64,000 nt of DNA from Myxococcus xanthus (GTDB taxonomy: Bacteria > Myxococcota > Myxococcia > Myxococcales > Myxococcaceae). The stretch lies in the NCBI RefSeq assembly GCF_900106535.1, contig NZ_FNOH01000003.1, positions 744,001-808,000 of the forward strand. Reading direction: 5' to 3'. This document shows positions 14,718 through 26,641 of the stretch, piece by piece. Under the pieces are notes generated by a model. That model was not told the DNA's origin, searched no databases, and worked only from the letters and a program-made list of their open reading frames with translations. The first letter of the stretch is position 1. Each line of letters opens with the position of its first letter. The translations under genes and the position numbers were made by a program.

Positions 14718-15347
14718 TCAGGCCTGGACGGGGGCGACGTACTTCGCCACCTTCACCCGGGCCGGACGGATGACGCGGTCCTTCAGCCGGTAGCCCGCAC
14801 GCAGCTCGGCGACGATGCGGTGGTCGTCGTCCGGCGTGGCGGTCACTTCCATGTCGACGGCATCGGCCGTGTTCGGGTCGAAGGTCTGCCCGACGACCTG
14901 AAGGCGCTCGATGCCCGTGGACTGCGCCTTGCGCAAGAGCTCGTCACGAATCATCCGGACGCCCTCGGCCAGCGGCGAGGTGTCCTGGGCGCTGACGGAC
15001 AGGCACCGGTCCAACTCGTCGATGGCCTCCAGCAGCGTGACAGCCACGTTGCCGCGCTCCACGTCCAGCATGCGCTCACGCTCCCGCGTCACGCGCTGCT
15101 TGAACTCCTCGCGGTCCTTCTCCGCGGCCTGCACCGCGCGGACGGCGATGTCGAACTTCTTGCGAAGCGTCTCCAGCTCCGCGACCATCCGCTCCCGCTC
15201 CGCGTCCTGACCGGCAGCCGCGTGCTCCTCCGGAGCCTGCTGCTGGGAGGAAGCCTCCTCGGCGGCGGAAACAGGTCCCTCGCCATTGGCCGAGGGGGGC
15301 TGCTGGGGGGCTTCGGGGGCTGCGTCGGTGCGGGTGTTACCGGCCAT
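14718..15347 (-). CDS. grpE: GrpE nucleotide-exchange factor of DnaK
   Basis: A 209-residue protein with the GrpE architecture. A low-complexity Gln/Ala/Glu N-terminus (1-45) is followed by a long coiled coil (about 48-115, ERERMVAELETLRKKF), a four-helix region with VRMIRDELLRKAQSTGIERL, and the C-terminal beta wing (FDPNTADAVDMEVT, RAGYRLKDRVIRPARVKVAKY). It releases ADP from DnaK and acts as a thermosensor. No dnaK or dnaJ is adjacent. It lies downstream of ftsH and the small sigma-1.1-like gene on the same strand. Confidence 0.95.
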   Translation of the reverse strand: MAGNTRTDAAPEAPQQPPSANGEGPVSAAEEASSQQQAPEEHAAAGQDAERERMVAELETLRKKFDIAVRAVQAAEKDREEFKQRVTRERERMLDVERGNVAVTLLEAIDELDRCLSVSAQDTSPLAEGVRMIRDELLRKAQSTGIERLQVVGQTFDPNTADAVDMEVTATPDDDHRIVAELRAGYRLKDRVIRPARVKVAKYVAPVQA

Positions 15348-15453
15348 GTCTAACCTGAGGCGATGGTGGATGCGCAGTCTCGCGCGATAAGGTAGGCAGT
15401 CACTGCTGCCCGGAACCTAACCGCGAGACGGCCCCTGTCAACGCGGGAGCGAG

Positions 15454-15699
15454 CTAGTGCTCCTGCGGCGCGGCGGGAGCCTCGGCCATGAAGCCGTGGT
15501 CCACCTGCCCTGTCACCTCGTCGATGATTTCCACCTGGGCGGCCCGCAGCGAGTAATAGAGGAGCCACCGCTCCGCCGCCGTCAGGGTTCCCGCCGGCAA
15601 GGCCTCCTCAATCTCCTGAACCGTGAGCCGGCCCTCCTTGAGCCCCTTCGCGAAGAGGGCCTTGCGGGCGATGTAGCTCTTACCGATCCTGTTCTCCAC
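15454..15699 (-). CDS. Small protein resembling a stand-alone sigma-70 region 1.1
   Basis: An 81-residue protein starting at GTG, with AAAGGAGG seven bases upstream, an exceptionally good ribosome site. The sequence KGLKEGRLTVQEIEEALP, then LLYYSLRAAQVEIIDEV, follows the layout of sigma-70 region 1.1 (G-x-x-x-G-x-LT-x-x-E-I, ALP, then a helix ending in an I-x-I-x-D/E-E strand). No other sigma region is present. In primary sigma factors region 1.1 blocks DNA binding by free sigma and occupies the polymerase cleft. Whether this protein does anything similar is unknown. Neighbours are ftsH upstream and grpE downstream. Confidence 0.65.
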   Translation of the reverse strand: MENRIGKSYIARKALFAKGLKEGRLTVQEIEEALPAGTLTAAERWLLYYSLRAAQVEIIDEVTGQVDHGFMAEAPAAPQEH

Positions 15700-15811
15700 G
15701 GCGACGCCTCCTTTCCTCCAAAGATAATTTCGCCCACCGGTCACCGCAGGACGTCGCGGTGGCGGTGGGTTTCGGGACGGCAGGAGGGCAGGCGCCCAGC
15801 CAACCGAAGTC

Positions 15812-17872
<2,061 letters not shown>

Positions 17873-18011
17873 GCTCGACCCTCCCCCTCCCCCGCCCACG
17901 CGGACACAGTGACCGCGAGGCGTCTTCCCTGGCGGGCCAAAGATGTTCACCGTTGCCATACCGTCAACCCGCCAGGCGGGCTTCACGCTATGTGCGGGCC
18001 CTTGCGCCGAA

Positions 18012-18938
18012 TCAGCGACACCCGATGAGCCACAAGGGTTGGCCAGTGAACTCCGTGCCCAACAAATAGCCGTTGCCGTCTTGCACGAAGGTGATGGCTT
18101 CTGCCTGGGCTTGGCTCCCGCTCGGAACCTCGACGAGCTCTCCTTGCAACAGGTCCTCCAGCCGCGCGGCGCCGGGGCGGCGCAGCTCGTACGCGCGCGA
18201 GTAGGTGCGCAGCAGCAGCCGCTCACCGGAGGGATGCAGGGAGGCCGCGGTGGTGGCCCGGTCCATCCCGAGCGGCGCCGTCAGCGTCCCCAGCTTCCGG
18301 GCCTGGATGGGGGTCTCCGCGCTCAGGCCATCCAGCGCGAAGACATCTCCCAGGGAGTCCAGCGTCTTGGTGATGACGGCCAACCGGCCAGAGCGGGCGT
18401 CGATGATGACCGACTCCGCGTCGCGGGGCCCGCCCGGGTACATGAAGGACAGTACGTCCACCGGCACCGTGGCATCCTCGAGCGCCTCCGGTTCTGGCAG
18501 CCGGTAGAGCCGCACCTGCTCCCGGCGCGCGAAGTTGTCACCGATGTCCGCAAGATAGACGCAGCGGCGCGACGCCCCCGAGGCGCAGGGCCCCACGGTG
18601 ACGTCCTCGATGTCGCGAGGGGTGGCCCCGGTGAGCGTCAGCCGGGCGAGGATGCCGCCCTTCGCGTCCATCGCGAACAGCTCGAAGCCGTTGCCGGAGT
18701 CGTTGTGCGCCCAGAAGGCCCCCGGGTGGCGCTGGCTGGCGGCCAGGCCGGAGAGCTCGGGCAGCACGTCGGGCACGGTGCCGAACCGCTGAGGCTCGCC
18801 GTAGAGCGTGCACCCCGGCACGCCCTGGGCAGGGACCTGGTTCGTCGCCTCGGGTGGAGGCGGCGCGGGCGGCGGCTTGGAGCGGGAGCACGCGCCCAGC
18901 ACTCCGGCCAGCACCGCCAGGAGGAGACGGCGCGGCAC
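18012..18938 (-). CDS. Hypothetical lipoprotein with beta-propeller-like body
   Basis: A 308-residue protein starting at GTG (18938) with a lipoprotein signal, [17 protein letters not shown], and a Pro-rich linker. The mature region has repeated motifs of propeller type ([77 protein letters not shown]), resembling SdiA-regulated or esterase-like propellers. The start is one base past the stop of the mutT-like gene, so translation is probably coupled. The ligand or enzyme activity is not identifiable. Confidence 0.75.
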   Translation of the reverse strand: MPRRLLLAVLAGVLGACSRSKPPPAPPPPEATNQVPAQGVPGCTLYGEPQRFGTVPDVLPELSGLAASQRHPGAFWAHNDSGNGFELFAMDAKGGILARLTLTGATPRDIEDVTVGPCASGASRRCVYLADIGDNFARREQVRLYRLPEPEALEDATVPVDVLSFMYPGGPRDAESVIIDARSGRLAVITKTLDSLGDVFALDGLSAETPIQARKLGTLTAPLGMDRATTAASLHPSGERLLLRTYSRAYELRRPGAARLEDLLQGELVEVPSGSQAQAEAITFVQDGNGYLLGTEFTGQPLWLIGCR

Positions 18939-18939
18939 G

Positions 18940-19347
18940 TCAGTTGTCCAGGTCGAGCAGCTTCGCCAGCGTCTTGGCATCCGCGTCCGGGAAGCGGTAC
19001 GCGGACATCTCCTCCAGCGTCACCCAGCGGTGGTCATGCACGCGCAGGTGTTGGACTTCCTCCGTCGGCCGCGAGAGCCGGCAGTGGAAGACGCGGAAGT
19101 CGATGTCGTAGTTGGGGTACTCGTGGTGGGTGTGCATGGCCTGACCCAGCACGTCCACCTCCACGCCCATCTCTTCCTGGATTTCCCGGGCAAGGGCCTC
19201 GGCGTCCTCTTCACCCTCCTCCACGCGCCCGCCGGGGAACTCCCACAGCAAGGGCAGTGACGCGGTGGGGGGGCGTTGGGTGATGAGGTAGCGCCCCTGC
19301 TCATTCTGGAGCATCGCACCGACGACACGGACCTGACGGCGGGCCAT
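18940..19347 (-). CDS. MutT-like NUDIX hydrolase
   Basis: A 135-residue NUDIX protein with a complete box, GGRVEEGEEDAEALAREIQEEMGVEV (a G-x5-E-x7-REIQEEMG pattern) at about residues 37-62. The size, the MARRQVRVVGAML start and FPGGRVEEGE match 8-oxo-dGTP or CTP pyrophosphohydrolases that cleanse the nucleotide pool. GAGGAG lies upstream of the ATG; the longer frame runs through non-coding DNA. The downstream lipoprotein gene starts one base after its stop codon. Confidence 0.9.
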   Translation of the reverse strand: MARRQVRVVGAMLQNEQGRYLITQRPPTASLPLLWEFPGGRVEEGEEDAEALAREIQEEMGVEVDVLGQAMHTHHEYPNYDIDFRVFHCRLSRPTEEVQHLRVHDHRWVTLEEMSAYRFPDADAKTLAKLLDLDN

Positions 19348-19614
19348 TCGCTTCTCCTCTTTCTGGCGGGACACCGGGGGGAGGGGCGAACTAACACACC
19401 CCCCGCCCGGCGCCAATGCCGCAACCCCAGTCGCCCAGCCTGCGCACGTCCGGACAACCTGACCACCCTCCCCCTGGGCCGCACAGTCGCCGCGGACGCC
19501 CGGGGGGCTTGCCCCGGCCGACCGCCCCCCGGGCAATGTTCGGGTCCGTGCGCCAGCGCACCGGCATGTGGTGAATTGGATGACGGGAACGCGAGAAGGC
19601 GTCATGCTCGGCCC

Positions 19615-19851
19615 ATGACGACGAGTCGTAGGGAAAGGGCCGAGGTGCTCGGAGCGGCACTGAAGGCCGCCCGCCAGCAGGCGGGGCTCGGCATGGAGGA
19701 GGTCGCCGAGCAACTGGAAATCCCCGTGGAAGTGCTCGCTCGGGTGGAACGAGGGGTGATGGTGCCGACCATTCCCACCCTGACGCGCCTGTGTGTGATT
19801 CTGAAGCTGGACCCGGATGTGCTGCCCGAGCTGCCGGAGATGAGTGACTGA
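19615..19851 (+). CDS. Small XRE-family helix-turn-helix regulator
   Basis: A 78-residue protein that is almost entirely one Cro/CI-type HTH: LGAALKAARQQAGLGMEEVAEQLEIPVEVLARVERGVMVPTIPTLTRLCVIL. A short acidic tail (LPELPEMSD) follows. No sensor domain. It lies 47 bases upstream of the large kinase gene on the same strand and may regulate or be cotranscribed with it. The target is unknown. Confidence 0.82.
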   Translation: MTTSRRERAEVLGAALKAARQQAGLGMEEVAEQLEIPVEVLARVERGVMVPTIPTLTRLCVILKLDPDVLPELPEMSD

Positions 19852-19898
19852 CGTCCGGGCGTGGCCGGCCTAGCTCCCGGCCCCGAGCTCCCACGCCC

Positions 19899-22800
19899 AT
19901 GCGTTGCCCCACCTGCCATCGCCGCGTGGCCGAGCGCTGTCCTCGCCACGGCCCGGTCGAAGCGCGTGCCCCAGGCTCCGTGCCGGAGCCTCCGGATGTG
20001 GTGGGCTATGTCCTGGGAGCGCCCTTGGGGCGCGGTGGGTTTGGACGGGTGTTCGCCGCGCGGCGTGAGGTGGATGGGCAGGACGTCGCGCTGAAGGTGT
20101 TGGAGCCGCTCGCGGGCGAACGGCTGGGGCGGGAATTGGAGGCCCTGCGCCGCATCGGTCCCCCCGCCGTGCCGCGGCTGCTGGGCGAGGCCACGACCCG
20201 CGCCGGTGAGCGGGTGGTCATCATGGAGCGCATCGAGGGCCCGACGCTGGCTCGGCGGTTGGCGACGCTGCCGGGCGCCGGGGCCCTGCCCTGGGCCGAT
20301 GCGGCCCTGCTGACACGAGCCCTGGCGGAGGCGCTGGCCCAGGTCCATGCGGCGGGCGTGGTGCACCGGGACCTGAAGCCGGAAAACGTCGTGCTGTCCG
20401 AAGGGCGGCTCGTCCTGCTGGACTTCGGGCTCGCGCGGCTGACGGCCCAGGATGATGGGGAGGGGCTCTCGCCAGGGCTCACCCGCACGGGTCAGCGGCT
20501 GGGGACCCATGAGTACATGTCACCCGAGCAGTGCCGGGACGCGCGATACATCGACGCGCGCGCGGACCTGTATGGGCTTGGGGTCATGTTCTTTGAGTTG
20601 CTGTGTGGTCGGCCTCCCTTTGTCGGAGAGGCGGCAGCGGTGCTCCAGGCGCATGTCTCGCGGCGGCCTCCGGCGATACGGACGCTCGCGCCTTGGCCGG
20701 TGCCCCCGGCGGTGGAGACATTGGTTCAGCGGCTGCTGGCCAAGGTGCCCGAGGACCGGGGAGACAGTGCACGGTCGCTGGCGGAGGAGTTGCGCGAGCT
20801 TCAGGGCGCTGGCGACGCGCTGGGCACCCATGCGGTGTCCGGGGCCCTGGCGGAGAACCCGCGCCACGCCACGGGGGCGTCATGGACAGACACGGGCCCT
20901 TCAACCGCCCCCACCCCAGGCTCCAGCCGAGCCACGCGCGAGGTGGCCGTCCTGGGTGTGAAGTCCTCACTGGATGCACCGGCCTTGCAGGCCTCCCTCA
21001 CCGGAAGCGGCGTCATCCTCGCGCGCGTGGAGCCGGGCCTTTGCCTCTTCGCGTTCCCCCACGAAGCGGCGGTGGAAGCCGGGCTGCGCGCGGCGCTCCG
21101 GGCCGCGGAGGTGCTGAAAGCCGCCCTCCCCCCAAACGCAACGCTCGCACTTCATTGCGCACCGCTGCGCATTCGTGAGCGTGCAGGTCGCTTGACGGTG
21201 GGTGGCGCGGCGGTGGAGCGGCCCGAGCGGTGGTGGCCATCGCTTGAATCCGTCTCCACCCCTGAGACGGTCGCACTGACGGCCAGCGCCCGCGCCCACC
21301 TGGGCGACCTGCCATACAGCACGCCGCATGGGGACGCGCTGACATCTCCTGACGTCCTCCTGGGCCGGGACACGGAACGGCAGTGGCTGCGCGAAGCCCT
21401 GTCGCGCGTGCAGGCACACGGCGCGCCCGTGCTGCGCACCCTGCTGGCGGAAGAGGGCCAGGGCAAGACACGCCTGCTCACGACGTGGCGGACCGAACTG
21501 GAGGGCACGCCCGGCGTCTCCGTGCGCTTCGTCGAGGCGCTCCCGGATGAAGGCAGCGCGAGCGAAAGCGGCCTGCGAAGTCTCATCAACACCGTCCTCG
21601 GCCTGCCAGCCCAGACGCCCTCGGATGAAGCGCTGCGCCGGCTGCTCGCGGACGCGCGTCCCCCGTTGGATGTGGCCACCGTGCACCCGGCGGCGCGCAG
21701 GCAACTGGTGGCGAGGGCCATCGCAGCACACCTGTGGCGGCTCGCGGCCGCTCAGCCCCTGGTTCTGCTGGTCGATGACGCGCACACGCTGGACCCCACG
21801 GCCCTGGATGCATTGGAACTGGCGACGCTCTCTGGCGAGGGGGCCCCCCTGTGCGTGGTGCTCGCCGGCCGGCACCGGCTGCTGGGCCTGCGCCCCTACC
21901 TGGGGGAACGCGCACGAGACGCCGAACAGCGAGAGCTTCCTCCCCTTCCGGAACACGATGCGCGCGAGCTGCTTCGCCAGTGGCTGCGCCCCGTAGACCT
22001 GATTGCCGAAGGCGTGTTGAGGGAGCTGGTGGACCGCTGCGGTGGCTCACCGCTGCGCATGCTGGAGACGGTGCGTGCCCTCCGAGGCGCGGGCGCCATC
22101 CGTACCCGTCCGGATGGGGGTGGCTACCTCGCCGCGGACGCCCTGAACGGGCTGGCCCCGGACCGCCCGGGCGCGGATGAACGGCTCGCCGAACGAAGCC
22201 TGTCGGGCCTGCCCCCTGGCATGCGCGCCCCTCTCCAGATCGCGGCACTCCTGGGAGACGACGTGCGGCTGGAGGAGCTCACCGCCACGCTCGCCCACCT
22301 GGAGACAGACGCGGACCTGGACCTGTCGCTGGACCCGGGCGTCGCGATGGAGCGGCTGGCACGAGCGGGCATGCTGGAACCCCGAGGTCCGCGACGCTGG
22401 CTCTTCGAACACACCACCCTGCGCGAAGCCTTCACCGCCCTGCTCCCTCCGCCACTGAAGCGGCGCATCTGCACGGCCGCCTTGCGCGCCCTGCCCGCGA
22501 CGCCCACCGCCCGAAGGGCCCGTCTGGCCGAGTCCGCCGGAGATTCCCTCCAAGCCACGGCCCTCCACTGGAACCTGGCCGAATCCGCTCGCCACGCGCA
22601 CCGGCTCCTGGAGGCGGAACGGCACTACTCGGCCGCCCTGTCGCTGGTGCCACGCACCGAAGAGGCCGTCCGGCTGGAGCTGCTGTCGGGACGAGGACGC
22701 GTGCGCTACCGCCTCCAGCGCATCGACGACGCCGTGGAAGACCTGCGCGCCGCCCGCCTGCTGGCCGAGGCCCACCGCGATGGGGTGCGCGAAGCGGACT

Positions 22801-23789
22801 TGCTGCTGGAAGAAGCCACCGCCCTCGACTGGCAGGACGACGCGATGGGCTCCACCGCGCTGTTGGAGCAGGCCCTGCACTGCCTGAAGGACGCCGTCCC
22901 TCCGGAGCTGGCCGCGCGCCATGCCCTGGCCCAGGCGCGCGTCTTCGTGCGGCGGGAGGACATCACGGGGGCCGTGCCCGCCCTGGAGCGCGCCGTGGAG
23001 GCCGCGCGGTCCGGAGAGGACTCGGAGACGGAGGCCATCGCCCTGGCCATGCTGGGCGCGATGCTGGCGTGGACCGACCGGCTGGACGACGCCTCGCGCC
23101 GCTTCGACGAAGCCATCGCCCTGTGCGAGGCGACCGGCGACACCCTGCACCTGGGCGTGGCCCTCAACAACCGGATGGTGCTGCATGTCCAGCGCCGGGA
23201 CGCGGCGGGCGCTCACGCGGACCTGGAGCGCGCGGTGACCCTGGGACGCGAGCTGGGCAACGTGCAGATTGAACGGACCTCCGCCTTCAACCTGGCGCTG
23301 CTGCTCGGCTACCAGGGCCGGGCCATGGAGGCATTGCCCCTGGCGCGGCGGGCCGGCGTGCTCAGCCAGCGCTTCTTCCCCCGGTCCATGGCCCAGGATG
23401 CGCTGCTGGTGGCGCGCCTGTGCTGCGAACTGGGAGACCTGCCCGAAGTCGCACGTCAGCTCGCCTGGCTCGAGGAGCCGGACACGCGGCAGCGTCTGTC
23501 ACCTTCGGACGCGCTGATGTTGTCCGTGGTCCGGCGCGTCGTGAACGAGGCTCGAGACGCCCTTCCCTACGGCGCCGATGCCTGGGCCCACCTGGTGGAA
23601 GAGTCACGCCGGTTGGCCGCGCCTGATGAGCGGCTGGAGATTCTCGTCTGGGCGGCTCGCGCGGCTCGCAAGGCCGGAGACACGGAGACGCTGTTGGCTC
23701 GGGTCGCGGAGGTCGAGGAGACCGCACGCGAAGCGCCGCTGTGGACGGACCGCGTCCGCGCGCTGGTGGCCCCGGCCGAAAGCCCCTAG
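19899..23789 (+). CDS. Large Ser/Thr kinase with degenerate cyclase-like, AAA ATPase and TPR modules
   Basis: A 1296-residue protein. Residues 1-15 look like half a zinc ribbon (CPTCHRRVAERCPRHG). The kinase domain (about 36-300) has all catalytic elements: LGRGGFGRVF, VALK, HRDLKPENVV, DFGLA. Residues of about 345-475 resemble a class III cyclase homology domain without its catalytic aspartates. An ATPase module follows, with a P-loop-like GQGKT near 518 and Walker B LLVDDAHTLD near 624. The last about 400 residues are helical TPR-like repeats. The layout recalls PknK- and MalT-like signalling ATPases. A second kinase gene follows after 78 bases. Stimulus and substrates are unknown. Confidence 0.88.
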   Translation: MRCPTCHRRVAERCPRHGPVEARAPGSVPEPPDVVGYVLGAPLGRGGFGRVFAARREVDGQDVALKVLEPLAGERLGRELEALRRIGPPAVPRLLGEATTRAGERVVIMERIEGPTLARRLATLPGAGALPWADAALLTRALAEALAQVHAAGVVHRDLKPENVVLSEGRLVLLDFGLARLTAQDDGEGLSPGLTRTGQRLGTHEYMSPEQCRDARYIDARADLYGLGVMFFELLCGRPPFVGEAAAVLQAHVSRRPPAIRTLAPWPVPPAVETLVQRLLAKVPEDRGDSARSLAEELRELQGAGDALGTHAVSGALAENPRHATGASWTDTGPSTAPTPGSSRATREVAVLGVKSSLDAPALQASLTGSGVILARVEPGLCLFAFPHEAAVEAGLRAALRAAEVLKAALPPNATLALHCAPLRIRERAGRLTVGGAAVERPERWWPSLESVSTPETVALTASARAHLGDLPYSTPHGDALTSPDVLLGRDTERQWLREALSRVQAHGAPVLRTLLAEEGQGKTRLLTTWRTELEGTPGVSVRFVEALPDEGSASESGLRSLINTVLGLPAQTPSDEALRRLLADARPPLDVATVHPAARRQLVARAIAAHLWRLAAAQPLVLLVDDAHTLDPTALDALELATLSGEGAPLCVVLAGRHRLLGLRPYLGERARDAEQRELPPLPEHDARELLRQWLRPVDLIAEGVLRELVDRCGGSPLRMLETVRALRGAGAIRTRPDGGGYLAADALNGLAPDRPGADERLAERSLSGLPPGMRAPLQIAALLGDDVRLEELTATLAHLETDADLDLSLDPGVAMERLARAGMLEPRGPRRWLFEHTTLREAFTALLPPPLKRRICTAALRALPATPTARRARLAESAGDSLQATALHWNLAESARHAHRLLEAERHYSAALSLVPRTEEAVRLELLSGRGRVRYRLQRIDDAVEDLRAARLLAEAHRDGVREADLLLEEATALDWQDDAMGSTALLEQALHCLKDAVPPELAARHALAQARVFVRREDITGAVPALERAVEAARSGEDSETEAIALAMLGAMLAWTDRLDDASRRFDEAIALCEATGDTLHLGVALNNRMVLHVQRRDAAGAHADLERAVTLGRELGNVQIERTSAFNLALLLGYQGRAMEALPLARRAGVLSQRFFPRSMAQDALLVARLCCELGDLPEVARQLAWLEEPDTRQRLSPSDALMLSVVRRVVNEARDALPYGADAWAHLVEESRRLAAPDERLEILVWAARAARKAGDTETLLARVAEVEETAREAPLWTDRVRALVAPAESP

Positions 23790-23867
23790 CGGGACGGCCA
23801 CGCCCAGTGCGGGGCCGAGAACCGTGTTAGCACGGGGTGTCACCGCAAAGGCACGGAGGGATGTCCC

Positions 23868-25199
23868 ATGGCCGGTGGGCCCCCACGCGAACACGCCATA
23901 TCGCTCTACGGAGACGAGCTGGAACCCGGAGCGCTGGTGGGCGACTGGGTCATCGAGTCACGCGTCCACGCGGGCGTGACCGCGTGGCTCTATCGCGCGT
24001 CGCACCTGTCCACCCGGGCTCCCGCCGCGGTGAAGGTGGTGCGTGCCGAGTTCAACCACGTCACCAACGTGCTCCGCCGCTTCCAGCAGGAAGCGGACAC
24101 GCTCCGGGCGCTGCGCCATCCCCACATCGTGGAGGTGCTCGAGCACGGCGACCTTCGCGACGGACGCCCCTGGCTGGCCATGGAATGGCTGGGGGGCGAA
24201 AGCGTGGACCAGTGGCTCACGCACCGAGGTCCCTTCTCCCTCGCGGAGGCGCTGACGGTGATGGAGGAACTGGGCGCCGCGCTGCACTTCGCTCATGGCC
24301 GCGGCATCCTGCACCGGGACCTCAAGGCCCAGAATGTGATGGTCATCCCCCTGGCGGAGGGCTTCACGGTGAAGCTGGTGGACTTCGGCATCGCCCGCGT
24401 GGAGCCACCGGAGGGGCTCGCTGGCCTGACGTCCGGCGGCGCCGTGCTCGGCACGCCCGTGTCCATGGCCCCCGAGCAGATTCGTGGACAGGCCCTGGAC
24501 GCACGCACCGACCTGTACGCGATGGGTGTGCTTCTCTACCAACTCCTCACCGGGAGCCTGCCTTTCGAGGGCACCAGCGTGGTGGAGGTCGAGGAGCAGC
24601 ACCTCCATGCGCCACCACCGCACCTGGATGAACGGGTGCACGCACCGCCAGCACTGGACGCCGTGGTTCAACGGTGTCTCGCGAAGGCCCCAGGGGACCG
24701 CTGGCCGGACGTGCCCGCCTTCCTCGATGCCTTGCGCGCGGCGCTGGCGCCCACCCCGGATGCGACATGGGCCGTGGCTGTCTATGTGGACCTCCGCTTC
24801 CCGGTGGCCCTGGATGAGCCCACCGACGCGGACCTGGATGCCAGGGACGCCACGCTGGACGCGACGCTCACCGAACTGGAGACCCGAGGCTGGATGCTCG
24901 CCCTGGAGAGTGGCAACGCCGTGCTCGCGTGGAAGTCACTGCCTCCCGCCTCCGAGGCCCGTGTCCCTGCCCTGGTGGAAGCGCGCCAGGTGGCGGATTC
25001 GCTGTTGCGGCAAGCGTGTGAGGCCGCGGGTGACAGCGTGGAAGTCCGCGTCTATGCGCACGCGGCCCTGTGTGAGCTGAACACGGACGCCCAGGGCCTT
25101 CCGCGGTTGGCGGGTGGTGAGTTGCTGCGCCTGGAGTCCTGGGCTTCGGGAGGCACGGCGGGCGAGGTCCTGCTGTCGGATGCACTCGCCAGCCGGTGA
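23868..25199 (+). CDS. Ser/Thr protein kinase with C-terminal cyclase-like domain
   Basis: A 443-residue protein. The kinase domain (about 24-290) has VKVV (beta-3 Lys), HRDLKAQNVM and DFGIA, so catalysis is plausible, but the glycine loop (VHAGVTAWLY) is degenerate. Residues of about 300-440 look like a shrunken class III nucleotide-cyclase domain: VAVYVDLRF aligns with the first metal-binding Asp, but GNAVLAW replaces the usual GDG. No transmembrane segment. It ends five bases from the convergent FHA activator gene. It may phosphorylate a partner recognised by that FHA domain; this is inference. Confidence 0.85.
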   Translation: MAGGPPREHAISLYGDELEPGALVGDWVIESRVHAGVTAWLYRASHLSTRAPAAVKVVRAEFNHVTNVLRRFQQEADTLRALRHPHIVEVLEHGDLRDGRPWLAMEWLGGESVDQWLTHRGPFSLAEALTVMEELGAALHFAHGRGILHRDLKAQNVMVIPLAEGFTVKLVDFGIARVEPPEGLAGLTSGGAVLGTPVSMAPEQIRGQALDARTDLYAMGVLLYQLLTGSLPFEGTSVVEVEEQHLHAPPPHLDERVHAPPALDAVVQRCLAKAPGDRWPDVPAFLDALRAALAPTPDATWAVAVYVDLRFPVALDEPTDADLDARDATLDATLTELETRGWMLALESGNAVLAWKSLPPASEARVPALVEARQVADSLLRQACEAAGDSVEVRVYAHAALCELNTDAQGLPRLAGGELLRLESWASGGTAGEVLLSDALASR

Positions 25200-25204
25200 G
25201 CGGG

Positions 25205-26584
25205 CTACGTCCGCAGCCGGTGCCGGCGCAGCAGGCGGTACAGGTACACGCGGTCCATGTCCGCGGCGGTGGCGGCCTGCGACACCTTGCCTCCGTGGAG
25301 CTTGAGGAGCGCATCCAGGTACTCGCGCTCGAAGACCTCCAGCGCGCGGCGGCGGGCCTCCGCGTAGGGCTGCTTCGGGTCCACCAGGCTGCGCAGCACC
25401 GCTTGCGCGCTCACCTCCTCGGCGTCCGGCGGCATGGCGTCCTGGAAGACGAGGCAACGCTCCAGGTGGTTGCGCAGCTCGCGCACGTTCCCCGGCCACG
25501 CGGCGTGCTGGAGCTGCGCGATGAACTCCGGCGTGCTCAGCGCCGCGAGCTGCTCGGAGCCGGCCCCGAAGGCCATGAGGATTCGCTCCGCGATGAGGGG
25601 GATGTCCTCGGGCCGCTCCCGCAGCGCGGGGATGATGATGCGCACCACCGCGAGGCGGAAGAACAGGTCAGAGCGGAAGCGCGCCGCGTTCACCTCGGCG
25701 CGCAGGTCCCGGTGCGTGGCGGCGATGACACGCACGTTGACGGGCTGGTACCCGTTGGCGCCCAGCCGGCGAATCTCCTTGTTCTCCAGGACGCGCAGCA
25801 GCTTCGGCTGCAGCTCCGCGGGCAGCTCGCCAATCTCGTCCAGGAAGATGGTGCCGCCATCCGCCTCCTCGAAGGCGCCAACGCGGCGCTGGATGGCGCC
25901 GGTGAAGGAGCCCTTCTCATGGCCGAACAGCTCGCTCTCCAGCAGGTTGCCGGGAATGGCGCCGCAGTCCACGGTGAGGAAGGGCCCCGAGGCCCGGGCG
26001 CTGGCCTGATGGATGGCGAAGGCGGCGCGGCTCTTGCCCGTGCCCGTCTCCCCCTCCAGCAACACCGTCGCGTCGCTCGCGGCGGCTCGCTCCATGAGGG
26101 CGAAGCTGGCGCGCGTCACGGGCGACGAACCCACCAGCTCACCGAACGTCGTGCGGTCGGAGATGAGCAGCCGGTTCGTCTCCGGGCTGAAGTCGAACCG
26201 GACGCTCACCCGGCCCAGGCGCAGGATGCTGCCGCCACGAAGGTACGCGTCGCGCACGTGGACACCGTCGAGCACCGTGCCATTTCGGCTGTCCAAATCC
26301 CGCAGGCGGGCGCCGTCGTGGTCGACCTTCACCTCGCAGTGGAAGCGCGAGACGGTGGGCTCCTCGATGACGAAGTCGTTGAGCCCATGCGAGCCAATGG
26401 AAAACGTGTCCGCGTTGCTGTCCTTCGACTGCCCAGGCTGCGGACCTTCGAGGACGGTGAATCGGAAGCGGCGAACAGCGCCCGAGGTCCCGGGCCTTCC
26501 TGTACCTGTGGGCCGCGTCTGCTGGACGGAATCAGGCCCTTCGGCTGGACGGCCCGCCCCCTGGGGTCGCTCGGTGTGACTCAT
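25205..26584 (-). CDS. FHA-domain sigma54-dependent enhancer-binding protein
   Basis: A 459-residue regulator. Residues of about 40-135 form an FHA phosphothreonine-binding domain ([38 protein letters not shown]). The central AAA+ domain (about 148-385) carries Walker A GETGTGKS, the sigma54-contact loop GSFTGA (variant of GAFTGA), Walker [12 protein letters not shown] and the R-finger region [13 protein letters not shown] Fis-type HTH lies at the C-terminus ([25 protein letters not shown]). In place of a receiver domain it should sense Ser/Thr phosphorylation. Two kinase genes lie immediately convergent. The target promoters are unknown. Confidence 0.95.
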   Translation of the reverse strand: MSHTERPQGAGRPAEGPDSVQQTRPTGTGRPGTSGAVRRFRFTVLEGPQPGQSKDSNADTFSIGSHGLNDFVIEEPTVSRFHCEVKVDHDGARLRDLDSRNGTVLDGVHVRDAYLRGGSILRLGRVSVRFDFSPETNRLLISDRTTFGELVGSSPVTRASFALMERAAASDATVLLEGETGTGKSRAAFAIHQASARASGPFLTVDCGAIPGNLLESELFGHEKGSFTGAIQRRVGAFEEADGGTIFLDEIGELPAELQPKLLRVLENKEIRRLGANGYQPVNVRVIAATHRDLRAEVNAARFRSDLFFRLAVVRIIIPALRERPEDIPLIAERILMAFGAGSEQLAALSTPEFIAQLQHAAWPGNVRELRNHLERCLVFQDAMPPDAEEVSAQAVLRSLVDPKQPYAEARRRALEVFEREYLDALLKLHGGKVSQAATAADMDRVYLYRLLRRHRLRT

Positions 26585-26641
26585 AAGGAATGGACGCTAT
26601 CACCGTGGACGCCACGCCAGCGGGCCCGGTGGCCATTTGAC

